From: Xanthomonas arboricola pv. populi
GTDB taxonomy: Bacteria > Pseudomonadota > Gammaproteobacteria > Xanthomonadales > Xanthomonadaceae
Assembly: GCF_002939945.1 (NCBI RefSeq)
Contig: NZ_MDEB01000001.1
Location: forward strand, 496,001-560,000
Direction of reading: 5' to 3'
DNA: 64,000 bases
The position numbers and the translations under genes were made by a program. Positions 18,458 to 27,032 of this stretch are shown piece by piece (the first letter of the stretch is position 1; each line of letters begins with the position of its first letter). The notes beneath the pieces are model-generated. The model made no database searches and had not been told where the DNA came from. It saw only the letters and a program-made list of their open reading frames with translations.

Positions 18458-19258
18458 TTACTGGATTCCGGTCCCGATCCGCGACGGATCGAAACTCCCC
18501 TTGCAGAACCATCCTTCGCAATTGAGCCAGATCAGGAACGCCTTGCCGCGCAGGTTGGCCTCCGGCAAGAAGTGCGTCTGGGTCCAGAACCGGCTGTCTT
18601 CGCTGTTGTCGCGATTATCCCCCATCACGAAATAGCTGTCCGCCGGCACGGTCCACTCGCCCTGCCCGGCCGGCATGTTGCGGTCGACCCACTCCAGCAC
18701 GGTGTGGGTGCGGCCCGGCAAGTCCTCGACCAGCAAGGTGGTGCCGGTCATCTCGGCGCCCTTGCCCTTACCGATGTACTCGCCCTTGACCGTGTAACGC
18801 ATCGGCTTGTCGTTGATGTACAGCGTATCGCCGTGGAAACCGATCTTGTCGCCCGGCAGGCCCACCACGCGCTTGATCCAGTTCTGGTCCGGCGCATGCG
18901 GCGGCTTGAACACCACCACGTCGCCGCGCTTGGGCTCGCCGGTCGGGATGAACTTGGTATTGGTGATCGGCAGACGGAAGCCGTAGGCGAATTTGTTGAC
19001 CAGGATGAAGTCGCCGATCAGCAGATTGGGCATCATCGAACTGGACGGAATCTTGTACGGCTCGGCAACGAAACTGCGCAGTATCAACACCACCGCCAGC
19101 ACCGGAAAGAAGGCCCGCGAGTAATCGATGATCGCTGGCTCGCTGTCCAGCAGACCGGCACGTGCAGCGCGGCGCTTGGCCAGGAACAGCTTGTCCAGCA
19201 GCCAGATGAAGCCGGTGCCCAGCGTCAATACAACCAGGGCGATTTCAAACCATTTCAT
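18458..19258 (-). CDS. lepB: Signal peptidase I
   Basis: This 266-residue inner-membrane protease removes signal peptides from Sec and Tat substrates. Two membrane segments (about 4-21 and 46-62) precede the catalytic Ser in PSSSMMPN (Ser74) and the substrate box LLIGDFILVNKF. RGDVVVFK follows, the general-base lysine lies in WIKRVVGLPGDKI, and the C-terminal box is FVMGDNRDNSEDSR. It sits between lepA and the DUF4845 gene, the typical order. An AAAGGAA ribosome site precedes the ATG. Confidence 0.96.
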   Translation of the reverse strand: MKWFEIALVVLTLGTGFIWLLDKLFLAKRRAARAGLLDSEPAIIDYSRAFFPVLAVVLILRSFVAEPYKIPSSSMMPNLLIGDFILVNKFAYGFRLPITNTKFIPTGEPKRGDVVVFKPPHAPDQNWIKRVVGLPGDKIGFHGDTLYINDKPMRYTVKGEYIGKGKGAEMTGTTLLVEDLPGRTHTVLEWVDRNMPAGQGEWTVPADSYFVMGDNRDNSEDSRFWTQTHFLPEANLRGKAFLIWLNCEGWFCKGSFDPSRIGTGIQ

Positions 19259-19276
19259 TGATGTTCCTTTCGGAAA

Positions 19277-19361
19277 GGGAATCGAGAATCGAGAATGGGG
19301 AATCGGAACAGCAGGAGCACTTGCGCCCTTACGATTCCCAATTCCCGATTTACCATTCCCA
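19277..19361. repeat. GGGAATC-type repeat cluster C
   Basis: Plus-strand units GGGAATCGAGAATCGAG and GGGGAATCGG (19277-19306) face inverted units CGATTCCCAATTCCCGATT and CATTCCC (19331-19361) across about 24 bases. The hairpin would lie in the lepA-lepB gap of the polycistronic RNA. Confidence 0.8.
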
Positions 19362-19362
19362 G

Positions 19363-21168
19363 CTACTTATCCATCTGCAAGACAGCCAGGAAGGCTTCCT
19401 GCGGAATCTCCACGCGGCCGACCTGCTTCATGCGCTTCTTGCCTTCTTTCTGCTTTTCGAGCAGCTTCTTCTTGCGCGAAACGTCGCCACCATAGCACTT
19501 GGCCAACACGTTCTTGCGCATCGCCTTGACGGTGGAACGCGAGATGATTTGCGAGCCCACGGCGGCCTGGATCGCCACGTCGAACATCTGCCGCGGGATC
19601 AGGTCCTTCATCTTTTCGCACAGTTCGCGGCCGCGCCGGTCGGCGTAGCTGCGGTGCACGATGATCGACAGCGCATCGACCTTGTCGCCATTGATCAGCG
19701 TATCCACGCGCACGAACGGGCCGGCATCGAAACGCAGGAAGTGGTAATCCAGCGAGGCGTAGCCGCGCGAGACCGACTTGAGCTTGTCGAAGAAATCCAG
19801 CACCACCTCGGCCATCGGCAACTCGTAGCTGATCTGCACCTGGCTGCCCAGGTAGTTGATGCCGATCTGGGTGCCGCGCTTTTCTTCGCACAAGGTGATG
19901 ATGTTGCCGACGTAATCGGGCGGGGTGAGGATGTTGGCGCGGATGATCGGCTCGCGGATCTCTTCGACGTTGTTCAGCGGTGGCAGCTTGGATGGATTGT
20001 CCATCGGGATGATGCTGCCGTCGGTCTTGAGCACCTCGTAGACCACGGTCGGCGCGGTCGAGATCAGGTTGAGGTTGTACTCGCGCTCCAGCCGCTCCTG
20101 CACGATCTCCATATGCAGCATGCCGAGGAAGCCGCAACGGAAGCCGAAGCCCATCGCTTCGGAGCTTTCCGGCTCGAAGCGCAGCGCCGCATCGTTCAGG
20201 CGCAGCTTGTCCAGCGCCTCGCGCAGATCCGGGTAATCCTCGGCATCGACCGGAAACAGGCCGGCGAACACGCGCGGCTGCATTTCCTGGAAACCGGGCA
20301 ATGCGTGCGGCGCCGGGTCGGCCGCCAGGGTCAGGGTGTCGCCGACCGGCGCGCCGTGCACGTCCTTGATCGAGGCGTTGATCCAGCCCACTTCGCCCGC
20401 GCCCAGCGCGGCAAGCTCCTTGCGCTTGGGCGTGAACACGCCGACCTTGTCGACCAGATGGGTGCGGCCGGTGGACATCACCAGGATCTTGCTGCCCGGC
20501 TTGATCTCGCCCTGCATCACGCGCACCAGCGAGACCACGCCCAGGTAGTTGTCGAACCACGAGTCGATGATCAGCGCCTGCAGCTTGTCGGTGTCGCGGG
20601 GGGTGGGCGGCGGAATCCGTTGCACGATCGCTTCCAGCACCAGATCGATGTTCAGACCGGTCTTGGCGCTGACCGCCACCGCGTCCTCGGCATCGATGCC
20701 GATCACCGCTTCGATCTCGGCCTTGGCACGCTCGATATCGGCGGTGGGCAGGTCGATCTTGTTGAGCACCGGCACCACTTCCAGGCCCTGCTCCACCGCG
20801 GTGTAGCAGTTGGCGACCGACTGCGCTTCCACGCCCTGGGCCGCATCCACCACCAGCAGCGCGCCTTCGCACGCGGCCAGCGAGCGGCTGACTTCGTAGG
20901 AAAAGTCCACATGCCCGGGGGTGTCGATGAAGTTCAGGTGGTAGACCTGCCCGTCCTTGGCCGTATACGGCAAGGACACCGACTGCGCCTTGATGGTGAT
21001 GCCGCGTTCGCGCTCGATCGGGTTGGAGTCGAGCACCTGGGCCTCCATCTCGCGCGCCTGCAGGCCGCCGCACAGCTGGATGATCCGGTCGGCCAGGGTG
21101 GATTTACCGTGGTCGACGTGGGCGATGATGGAGAAGTTGCGGATATTCCGCATTGAATCAGAGGACAT
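19363..21168 (-). CDS. lepA: Elongation factor 4 (LepA)
   Basis: LepA is a 601-residue ribosome-bound GTPase related to EF-G, involved in back-translocation and 30S assembly. G1 is [10 protein letters not shown]3 DTPGHVDF, and G4 NKIDLP. The LepA-specific C-terminal domain includes [15 protein letters not shown]. The ATG at 21168 is used; an alternative ATG five codons in would give the common [16 protein letters not shown] start. lepA precedes lepB in the same minus-strand run. Confidence 0.96.
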   Translation of the reverse strand: MSSDSMRNIRNFSIIAHVDHGKSTLADRIIQLCGGLQAREMEAQVLDSNPIERERGITIKAQSVSLPYTAKDGQVYHLNFIDTPGHVDFSYEVSRSLAACEGALLVVDAAQGVEAQSVANCYTAVEQGLEVVPVLNKIDLPTADIERAKAEIEAVIGIDAEDAVAVSAKTGLNIDLVLEAIVQRIPPPTPRDTDKLQALIIDSWFDNYLGVVSLVRVMQGEIKPGSKILVMSTGRTHLVDKVGVFTPKRKELAALGAGEVGWINASIKDVHGAPVGDTLTLAADPAPHALPGFQEMQPRVFAGLFPVDAEDYPDLREALDKLRLNDAALRFEPESSEAMGFGFRCGFLGMLHMEIVQERLEREYNLNLISTAPTVVYEVLKTDGSIIPMDNPSKLPPLNNVEEIREPIIRANILTPPDYVGNIITLCEEKRGTQIGINYLGSQVQISYELPMAEVVLDFFDKLKSVSRGYASLDYHFLRFDAGPFVRVDTLINGDKVDALSIIVHRSYADRRGRELCEKMKDLIPRQMFDVAIQAAVGSQIISRSTVKAMRKNVLAKCYGGDVSRKKKLLEKQKEGKKRMKQVGRVEIPQEAFLAVLQMDK

Positions 21169-21221
21169 TGAGGTGGGCGCCGGCGGTGCCGTCGTCAGGG
21201 TAACGCAACATTATCGCACGG

Positions 21222-21240
21222 CCGGCCCCTTTGGGGCCGG
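21222..21240. other. GC-rich hairpin upstream of lepA
   Basis: CCGGCCCC-TTT-GGGGCCGG forms an 8-bp perfect stem with a 3-base loop between mucD and lepA. On the minus strand no T run follows, but an AT-rich stretch resembling a -10 element (GATAAT) lies just after it. It may act as a weak stop for mucD ahead of a lepA promoter. Confidence 0.4.
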
Positions 21241-21337
21241 GGATTGGGGAATCGGGATTCGGGAATCGCAAAAGCCAGGCGAGCTATCGCCTCGCGGAGC
21301 CGCTCTTGCCATTCCCGATTCCCGATTCCCGACTCCC
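21238..21337. repeat. GGGAATC-type repeat cluster D
   Basis: Units GGGGATTGGGGAATCGGG and ATTCGGGAATCGC (21238-21269) face inverted units CATTCCCGATTCCCGATT and CCCGACTCCC (21310-21337). The 40-base loop is itself partly palindromic. It lies between mucD and lepA. Confidence 0.8.
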
Positions 21338-21341
21338 TTCG

Positions 21342-22922
21342 TTAGCCGCCGGCCTTCAAGGCCACATAACTGGTCGCCTTGCCATCGGTGACCAGCAGCA
21401 TGACCACGTCGCCTTTCTTGTAGCTGGACAGGGCGCGGTTGAGGTCGGCGACGCTGCCGACCTTGGTGCGGCCGACGCGGGCGATGACCAGACCCGGCGA
21501 CAACGGCGGCTGGGTGCTGCGTGCTGCCGCGCCGGTGACCGAGGCGATGCGCACGCCCTCGCCGGCTTCCAGGCCCAGGCGGCTGCGCTCGGTGGCGGTC
21601 AGATCGGCCACCTGCAGGCCGAGCAGCTCCACGCTGGCCGGGGCGCCGGGCTTGGCGTCGTCGGCAGCGGTACGCGGTGCGGCGTTGCCGGCCGGGTTGT
21701 CCAGCGTCGTCAGGGTGACCGCCACCTTGCGCGGCTTGCCATCGCGTAGCACGTCCAGGTTGACCTTGGTACCCGGCGCCATCAGCCCGATCATCGGCGG
21801 CAGGTCGCTGGCGACATCGATCGGCTTGCCGTTGACCGCGCGGATCACATCGCCCACCTCGATCCCGGCCTTGGCCGCCGGGCTTCCCGGCGGGATGTCG
21901 TTGACCAGTGCGCCACGCGTATCCGGCAGGCCCAGGCCCTGCGCCTTGAGCGAGTCGATCGCGCCCACCTGCACGCCCAGCATGCCGCGACTCACGTGGC
22001 CGGTGGCCTTGATCTGCTCGGCGGCGCTGAAGGCCAGATCAATCGGAATCGCAAAACTGATCCCCATGTAGCCGCCGGAGGCGGAGAAGATCTGCGAATT
22101 GATGCCGACCACTTCACCGCGGGTGTTGAGCAACGGGCCGCCGGAGTTGCCCTGGTTGATCGCCACGTCGGTCTGGATGAAGGGCACGTAGCGCTGGTCC
22201 GCGTAAGGATTGCTGCGCCCGGTGGCGCTGACGATGCCGGCGGTGACCGAGTGATCCAGCCCGAACGGCGAGCCGATCGCCACCACCCACTGGCCCGGCT
22301 TGAGCGTGTTGGAATCGCCCAGGCGCACCGTCGGCAGGCGCTTGGCCTCGATCTTGAGCAGCGCCACGTCGAACTGCTCGTCGCTGCCGACCACCTTGGC
22401 CTTGAACTCGCGGCGGTCGGTCAACTTGACGGTGACCTCGCTGGCGCCATCGACCACATGGTGGTTGGTCAGCACATAGCCGTCGGCCGAAATGATGAAG
22501 CCCGAACCCATCGACTTGCCAGCGATGCCACCATCGTCATCGCCGCCCTGGCCCGGCCCCTGGCGCGGCCCGCCCGGCATCTGGAAATCCGGCCCGAAGA
22601 AGCGGCGGAAGAATTCCGGCATCTGCTCGTCGCCGGGCATCGCGCCGCCGTCCTGCCCACCCGGACCACTGCGCCGCTGGCGCGCCATGGCGTCCTTGCG
22701 GGTGATGGTGGTTTCGATATTGACCACACCCGGGCCGACCTGCTCGACGAGATTGGTGAAGTCCGGCAAGCCGGCCACCAGCTGCGGCGCCGGGGTGGCG
22801 CTGCGGTTGGCGGCAATCGGGGCAACATCCTTGGCAGCGGGCGCGGACTGCTGCGCGCAGGCGGCCAGCGGCAGGGTCATGGCGATCAGGCCGAACATCT
22901 GGGTGCGAATGCGGTGGTTCAT
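21342..22922 (-). CDS. mucD: Periplasmic serine protease MucD/DegP (Do family)
   Basis: This 526-residue HtrA-type protease and chaperone has two PDZ domains. The catalytic triad sits in GYVLTNHHVVDGA (His), DVALLKIE (Asp) and GNSGGPLLN (Ser). Two C-terminal PDZ domains (about 300-400 and 430-520) follow. The start at 22922 gives an N-terminal export signal ending LPLAACAQQS. This matches a lipobox (LAAC), so the mature protein may be a lipoprotein rather than soluble; this is inferred. An acidic, Gly-rich Q-linker (PGQGGDDDGG) lies before the protease core. It is the third gene of rpoE-rseA-mucD, where MucD normally limits envelope-stress signalling. Confidence 0.93.
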   Translation of the reverse strand: MNHRIRTQMFGLIAMTLPLAACAQQSAPAAKDVAPIAANRSATPAPQLVAGLPDFTNLVEQVGPGVVNIETTITRKDAMARQRRSGPGGQDGGAMPGDEQMPEFFRRFFGPDFQMPGGPRQGPGQGGDDDGGIAGKSMGSGFIISADGYVLTNHHVVDGASEVTVKLTDRREFKAKVVGSDEQFDVALLKIEAKRLPTVRLGDSNTLKPGQWVVAIGSPFGLDHSVTAGIVSATGRSNPYADQRYVPFIQTDVAINQGNSGGPLLNTRGEVVGINSQIFSASGGYMGISFAIPIDLAFSAAEQIKATGHVSRGMLGVQVGAIDSLKAQGLGLPDTRGALVNDIPPGSPAAKAGIEVGDVIRAVNGKPIDVASDLPPMIGLMAPGTKVNLDVLRDGKPRKVAVTLTTLDNPAGNAAPRTAADDAKPGAPASVELLGLQVADLTATERSRLGLEAGEGVRIASVTGAAARSTQPPLSPGLVIARVGRTKVGSVADLNRALSSYKKGDVVMLLVTDGKATSYVALKAGG

Positions 22923-23031
22923 CAGGTTGCCTCCGATGGCAGGGCGACAGGGGCCAAAGCCCCTGCCAATGCAGGGGTCCGGCACGATAACGGGAGGGAG
23001 GGCGCCGAACGGATGAAGATCGGCGGCGGCA

Positions 23032-23928
23032 TCAATCCTGCGGCGGCTGCACCGGCAGCGGCCGGTTCGGCGCAGGGCTGGCAACACCCTGCGGCGCAGG
23101 CTCGAACGGATAGAACGCGGTGCCTTGGCCGCCTTGGCGGAAGCTGGCATTGAGCGGACTGTCGCCAGCACCGGACAGCGCCGCACGCGGCCACGGGCGC
23201 GCCTGCAAGGTGGTATCCGGATGCGTGAACGGATTCGATGGCGACACAGCACCGGCACCGGCCGTGGCCGTCGTCGCAGCGGGAGCAGCGGACGCCAGCA
23301 CGCGGGTCGGCGCCTGCTGCGGACGCGAGGCGACGCTGCGGGCGACCTGCTGGTTGCGTGTGGCCGCGCCCCGGCGAGTGGATGCCAGCGCAGCAGCCGG
23401 CACCGCTGCGGCCAGCGCGACAACCTCATCGGGATCGGCCGGGCCGGGTTTGGCCGGACCCTTCGGCGCCGCGGGCGTCATGGGGGCCTGCGCGGTAGCG
23501 GGCAGCTGCGCCGCAGTGGCGAACACCGGGACCTGCGCGGCAGGCGGTGCGGTCTCCGGCAGGCGCTCGCGCGCCATGAACAAGGCGATCGCCGCCACAG
23601 ATGCCGCAATCGCCGCGCCACCACCCCAGCGCCAGCGCGCCGCCGCACGCGTGGCCGGCTGCGCCTGCGGCACCGGCTCATCGGCGATGGCGCTGCGCAC
23701 GCGCGCGGCAAATTCCAGCGGTGCCGGCGCGCTCGCTGCACCGCGCAGCACATCGCCGCACAGCTGCCAACGTTCGTGGCAGCCGGCCAGTTCCTCGTCG
23801 TGGGCCAGACGGCGCAGCAGGAAGCGCGACTCGTCGGCGCTCAATTCGCCATCCACCAGCGCAGACAGCTGCTGGCGGTAGTGAAGCTCGAACTTGTCGG
23901 TGGTGGACATGGCAGGGTTATGGCTCAT
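23032..23928 (-). CDS. rseA: Sigma-E anti-sigma factor RseA/MucA-like
   Basis: This 298-residue protein has an N-terminal anti-sigma domain (about 1-90), recognisable by QLSALVDGELSADESRFLLRRL and HERWQLCGDVLRG. One membrane span follows (GGGAAIAASVAAIALFMA, about 130-147), then a long Ala/Pro-rich periplasmic tail with low complexity. It should hold RpoE at the membrane until proteolysis frees it. The ATG at 23928 overlaps the rpoE stop as ATGA, so coupling favours this start over the ATG six codons downstream. The tail is much longer than E. coli RseA. Confidence 0.88.
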   Translation of the reverse strand: MSHNPAMSTTDKFELHYRQQLSALVDGELSADESRFLLRRLAHDEELAGCHERWQLCGDVLRGAASAPAPLEFAARVRSAIADEPVPQAQPATRAAARWRWGGGAAIAASVAAIALFMARERLPETAPPAAQVPVFATAAQLPATAQAPMTPAAPKGPAKPGPADPDEVVALAAAVPAAALASTRRGAATRNQQVARSVASRPQQAPTRVLASAAPAATTATAGAGAVSPSNPFTHPDTTLQARPWPRAALSGAGDSPLNASFRQGGQGTAFYPFEPAPQGVASPAPNRPLPVQPPQD

Positions 23929-24545
23929 ACACGGTGTCGCTCACGGGTAGCGCTTTCGGTCTCCAATAGAGGCCGCAGCTCGATGTCGATGGCCTCGCGC
24001 GCCCGGAAGATGCGCGAGCGCACCGTTCCGATCGGGCAATCCATCTTTCGCGCGATTTCGTCGTAGCTCAGCCCCTCCACCTCGCGCAGGGTGATGGCTG
24101 ACCGAAGTTCTTCCGGCAGGGCTTGGACCGCACGCATCACCGTTTGTTCCAGCTCCTGTCGCATCAATTCGCGCTCCGGGGTGTCGGTATCGCGCAGGCG
24201 GGTGGCACCATCGAACTGTTCGGCATCGCTGATCTCGATATCGTCGGTGGGCGGACGGCGGTTGTGCGCAACCAGATGGTTCTTGGCAGTGTTGACGGCA
24301 ATGCGGTGTAACCATGTATAGAACTGCGAGTCGCCGCGGAAACTGTTGATCGCGCGGTAGGCGCGCACAAACGTATCCTGAGCCACGTCCTGACACTCGC
24401 TCCAGTCAGCGATGTAGCGCCCGATCAACGCAACGATGCGGTGCTGGTATTTGCGTACCAGCACATCGAACGCTGCGCTCTCGCCGCGCTGCACACGCCG
24501 GACCAGTTCCAGGTCCAGCTCCTGAGGTGTATCGACTTCGGCCAT
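23925..24545 (-). CDS. rpoE: RNA polymerase sigma-E factor
   Basis: This gene encodes a 206-residue ECF sigma factor of the RpoE/AlgU type. Region 2 reads DVAQDTFVRAYRAINSFRGDSQFYTWLHRIAVNTAKN. Region 4 carries the helix-turn-helix LREVEGLSYDEIARKMDCP followed by GTVRSRIFRARE. The ATG at 24545 gives the canonical MAEVDTPQELDLELVRRVQ. It heads the rpoE-rseA-mucD operon, and a sigma-E-like promoter lies 40 bases upstream. It would direct the response to misfolded envelope proteins, heat and membrane stress. Confidence 0.95.
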   Translation of the reverse strand: MAEVDTPQELDLELVRRVQRGESAAFDVLVRKYQHRIVALIGRYIADWSECQDVAQDTFVRAYRAINSFRGDSQFYTWLHRIAVNTAKNHLVAHNRRPPTDDIEISDAEQFDGATRLRDTDTPERELMRQELEQTVMRAVQALPEELRSAITLREVEGLSYDEIARKMDCPIGTVRSRIFRAREAIDIELRPLLETESATRERHRV

Positions 24546-24584
24546 GTCGGGCCGCACTCCTGTCAGCCCACCGAAGTCGGGCAA

Positions 24585-24611
24585 TGAGACAACCATTGAA
24601 GGGAAAAGTTC
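24585..24611 (-). promoter_or_regulatory. Candidate sigma-E-dependent autoregulatory promoter of rpoE
   Basis: On the minus strand GAACTT (24611-24606) and TCTCA (24589-24585) are separated by 16 bases. This agrees with the sigma-E consensus of GAACTT and TCNNA with a spacer near 16. The -10 lies 40 bases before the rpoE ATG. It was identified by eye and is untested. The remainder of 24546-24780 is the divergent promoter region shared with the FadB-like gene. Confidence 0.55.
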
Positions 24612-24780
24612 ATACCGATCCGTACGATCGTCACGCATCAGACTAGCTGCACCGATGCGCCACTGGCGACGCCTCGCACCAGGCACGCGCCGCCTTGCCG
24701 ACAGGTATGGGTATTTGACGTGAAGGAAACAACCTCTGGATGATAACGACCTTTCCTTATATCTCCGGACGGCCAGACGC

Positions 24781-26862
24781 ATGCTTCCAGGTTTCGACGG
24801 GCTCCGATTCAGCCATTGGCAGGCCGATCTGCGCGAGGACGGCGTGGTCGTGCTCAGCCTTGATCGCCAGGGCGCACCGGTCAACGCATTTTCGCAGCAG
24901 GTGCTGCTCGAACTGGGCGCGCTGGTCGAGCGCCTGGCGCTGGACCCGCCAAAGGGCGTGGTGCTGCGCTCGGGCAAGCCCAACGGCTTCATCGCCGGCG
25001 CCGACCTCAAGGAATTCCAGGAATTCGACCGCAAGGGCACGGTCAACGACGCGATCCATCGTGGCCAGAGCGTCTTTCAGAAGCTGGCCGAACTGCCCTG
25101 CCCCACGGTCGCGGCGATCCACGGCTTCTGCATGGGCGGCGGCACCGAGATCGCGCTGGCGTGCCGGTATCGCGTGGCCTCCGACGACGGCAGCACGCGC
25201 ATCGGCCTGCCGGAAACCAAGCTCGGCATCTTTCCCGGCTGGGGGGGCAGCGCGCGTTTGCCGCGCCTGATCGGTGCGCCGGCGGCGATGGATCTGATGC
25301 TGACCGGTCGCACCGTATCATCCAAGGCCGCACGCGCGATGGGCCTGGTCGACAAGGTCGCCGCGCCCGCGGTGCTGGTCGATGTCGCCGCCGCGCTAAC
25401 GCTCACCGGCAGCAAACGTCCGTTCAAGCAGCGCGTCACCGCCTGGGCCACCAATACCTTGCTCGCGCGCAAGCTGCTGGCCCCACAGATGCGCAAGCAG
25501 GTCGCACGCAAGGCGCGCAAGGAGCATTACCCGGCGCCCTACGCTTTGATCAACGTGTGGGAACGTGCCGGCGGCAGTGGCATCCAGGCGCGCCTGGCGG
25601 CCGAGCGCAAGGCGGTGGTCAAGCTGGCCAGCACGCCGACCGCACGTAACCTGATCCGCATCTTCTTTCTGACCGAGCGTTTGAAAGCGCTGGGCGGCAA
25701 GGACGCCGGCGCTGCAGCCTTGGCACCGATTCGCTATGTGCATGTGGTCGGTGCCGGCGTGATGGGCGGCGATATCGCGGCCTGGGCGGCCTACAAGGGC
25801 TTGGAGGTGACGCTGCAGGATCGCGAGCAGCGCTTCATCGATACGGCGCTGGGCCGCGGCGGCGAGTTGTTCGCCAAACGCGTCAAGGACGAGGCCAAGC
25901 GGCCGGCGGTGGCGGCGCGCCTGCGCGGCGACCTGGCCGGCGCGGGCGTGGCGCAGGCGGATCTGGTGATCGAAGCGATCATCGAGAACCCGCAGGCCAA
26001 GCGCGAGCTGTATCAGTCCATCGAGCCGCAGCTCAAGCCCGATGCGTTGCTGACCACCAACACCTCGTCGATTCCGTTGACCGAGCTAAGCGGGCATCTC
26101 CAGCGCCCGGCGCAGTTTGCCGGCCTGCACTACTTCAATCCGGTATCGATGATGCCGCTGGTGGAAATCGTGCAGCACGACGGGCTGGACCCGGCCAACG
26201 TCGCGCGCCTGGCTGCGTTCTGCAAGGCGCTGGACAAGTTCCCGGTACCGGTGGCCGGCACGCCGGGCTTCCTGGTCAATCGCGTGCTGTTCCCGTACCT
26301 GCTCGAAGCGGCCACCGCCTATGCCGAAGGCGTACCGGGCCCGGTACTGGACAAGACCGCAGTGACGTTCGGTATGCCGATGGGGCCGATCGAACTGATC
26401 GACACGGTGGGGCTGGACGTTGCCGCCGGCGTGGGGGCGGAGCTCGCCCCGTTCCTGCACCTGCCGATCCCTGCGGCGCTGGCCACTGTGGAGCCGGGCA
26501 AGCGCGGCAAAAAGGACGGCCAGGGCCTGTACAAGTGGGAGAAGGGGCGCGCGGTCAAGCCCGAGGTCGCCAGCGGCTACGAGGCGCCGGCAGACCTGGA
26601 AGATCGCCTGATCCTGCCGCTGCTCAACGAAGCCGTCGCCTGCCTGCACGACGGCGTGGTGGCCGACGCGGACCTGCTCGACGCCGGCGTGATCTTCGGC
26701 ACCGGCTTTGCCCCGTTCCGCGGCGGCCCGATCCAGCACATCCGCAGTATCGGCGCCGACGCATTGCTGGCACGTCTGCAGGCACTGCAGGCGCGCCATG
26801 GCGAGCGTTTCGCGCCGCGCCCGGGCTGGGAGTCGCCGTTGTTGCGTGAGCCGGTGGTGTGA
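24781..26862 (+). CDS. FadB-like multifunctional enoyl-CoA hydratase/3-hydroxyacyl-CoA dehydrogenase
   Basis: This 693-residue two-domain beta-oxidation enzyme has an N-terminal crotonase domain (about 1-190) with the oxyanion-hole motifs FIAGADLKEF and HGFCMGGGTEIALA, and a catalytic glutamate in GLPETKLGIFPGWGGS. The NAD-binding 3-hydroxyacyl-CoA dehydrogenase begins near residue 318 with VVGAGVMGGDIAAWAA and contains HYFNPVSMMPLVEIV and FGMPMGPIELIDTVGLDV. It is shorter than E. coli FadB (729) but has the same order. No thiolase gene follows; instead a strong terminator ends the transcript, so it appears monocistronic. Confidence 0.92.
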   Translation: MLPGFDGLRFSHWQADLREDGVVVLSLDRQGAPVNAFSQQVLLELGALVERLALDPPKGVVLRSGKPNGFIAGADLKEFQEFDRKGTVNDAIHRGQSVFQKLAELPCPTVAAIHGFCMGGGTEIALACRYRVASDDGSTRIGLPETKLGIFPGWGGSARLPRLIGAPAAMDLMLTGRTVSSKAARAMGLVDKVAAPAVLVDVAAALTLTGSKRPFKQRVTAWATNTLLARKLLAPQMRKQVARKARKEHYPAPYALINVWERAGGSGIQARLAAERKAVVKLASTPTARNLIRIFFLTERLKALGGKDAGAAALAPIRYVHVVGAGVMGGDIAAWAAYKGLEVTLQDREQRFIDTALGRGGELFAKRVKDEAKRPAVAARLRGDLAGAGVAQADLVIEAIIENPQAKRELYQSIEPQLKPDALLTTNTSSIPLTELSGHLQRPAQFAGLHYFNPVSMMPLVEIVQHDGLDPANVARLAAFCKALDKFPVPVAGTPGFLVNRVLFPYLLEAATAYAEGVPGPVLDKTAVTFGMPMGPIELIDTVGLDVAAGVGAELAPFLHLPIPAALATVEPGKRGKKDGQGLYKWEKGRAVKPEVASGYEAPADLEDRLILPLLNEAVACLHDGVVADADLLDAGVIFGTGFAPFRGGPIQHIRSIGADALLARLQALQARHGERFAPRPGWESPLLREPVV

Positions 26863-26981
26863 GCCGTTGACACCGTCGTCGACGTCGATCAGACACGCAA
26901 GCGAGGGGCGATCGGCGACTGAGATGATCTGCAGGTTGCAGCGCGGCGAGCCATCGACAAAAGCTTTCGCAGGCCACAAAG

Positions 26982-27014
26982 AACAACGGCGAGCCAAGGC
27001 TCGCCGTTGTTTTT
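26982..27014 (+). terminator. Rho-independent terminator after the FadB-like gene
   Basis: A near-perfect 13-14 bp stem (AACAACGGCGAGCC / GGCTCGCCGTTGTT, 26982-26995 and 26998-27011) with a tight AA loop is followed by a T run. It also lies just past the TonB-receptor stop of the convergent gene and may stop that transcript too, although the minus-strand T tract is poor. Confidence 0.85.
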
Positions 27015-27032
27015 ACCAGCTTGCAACGTGCC

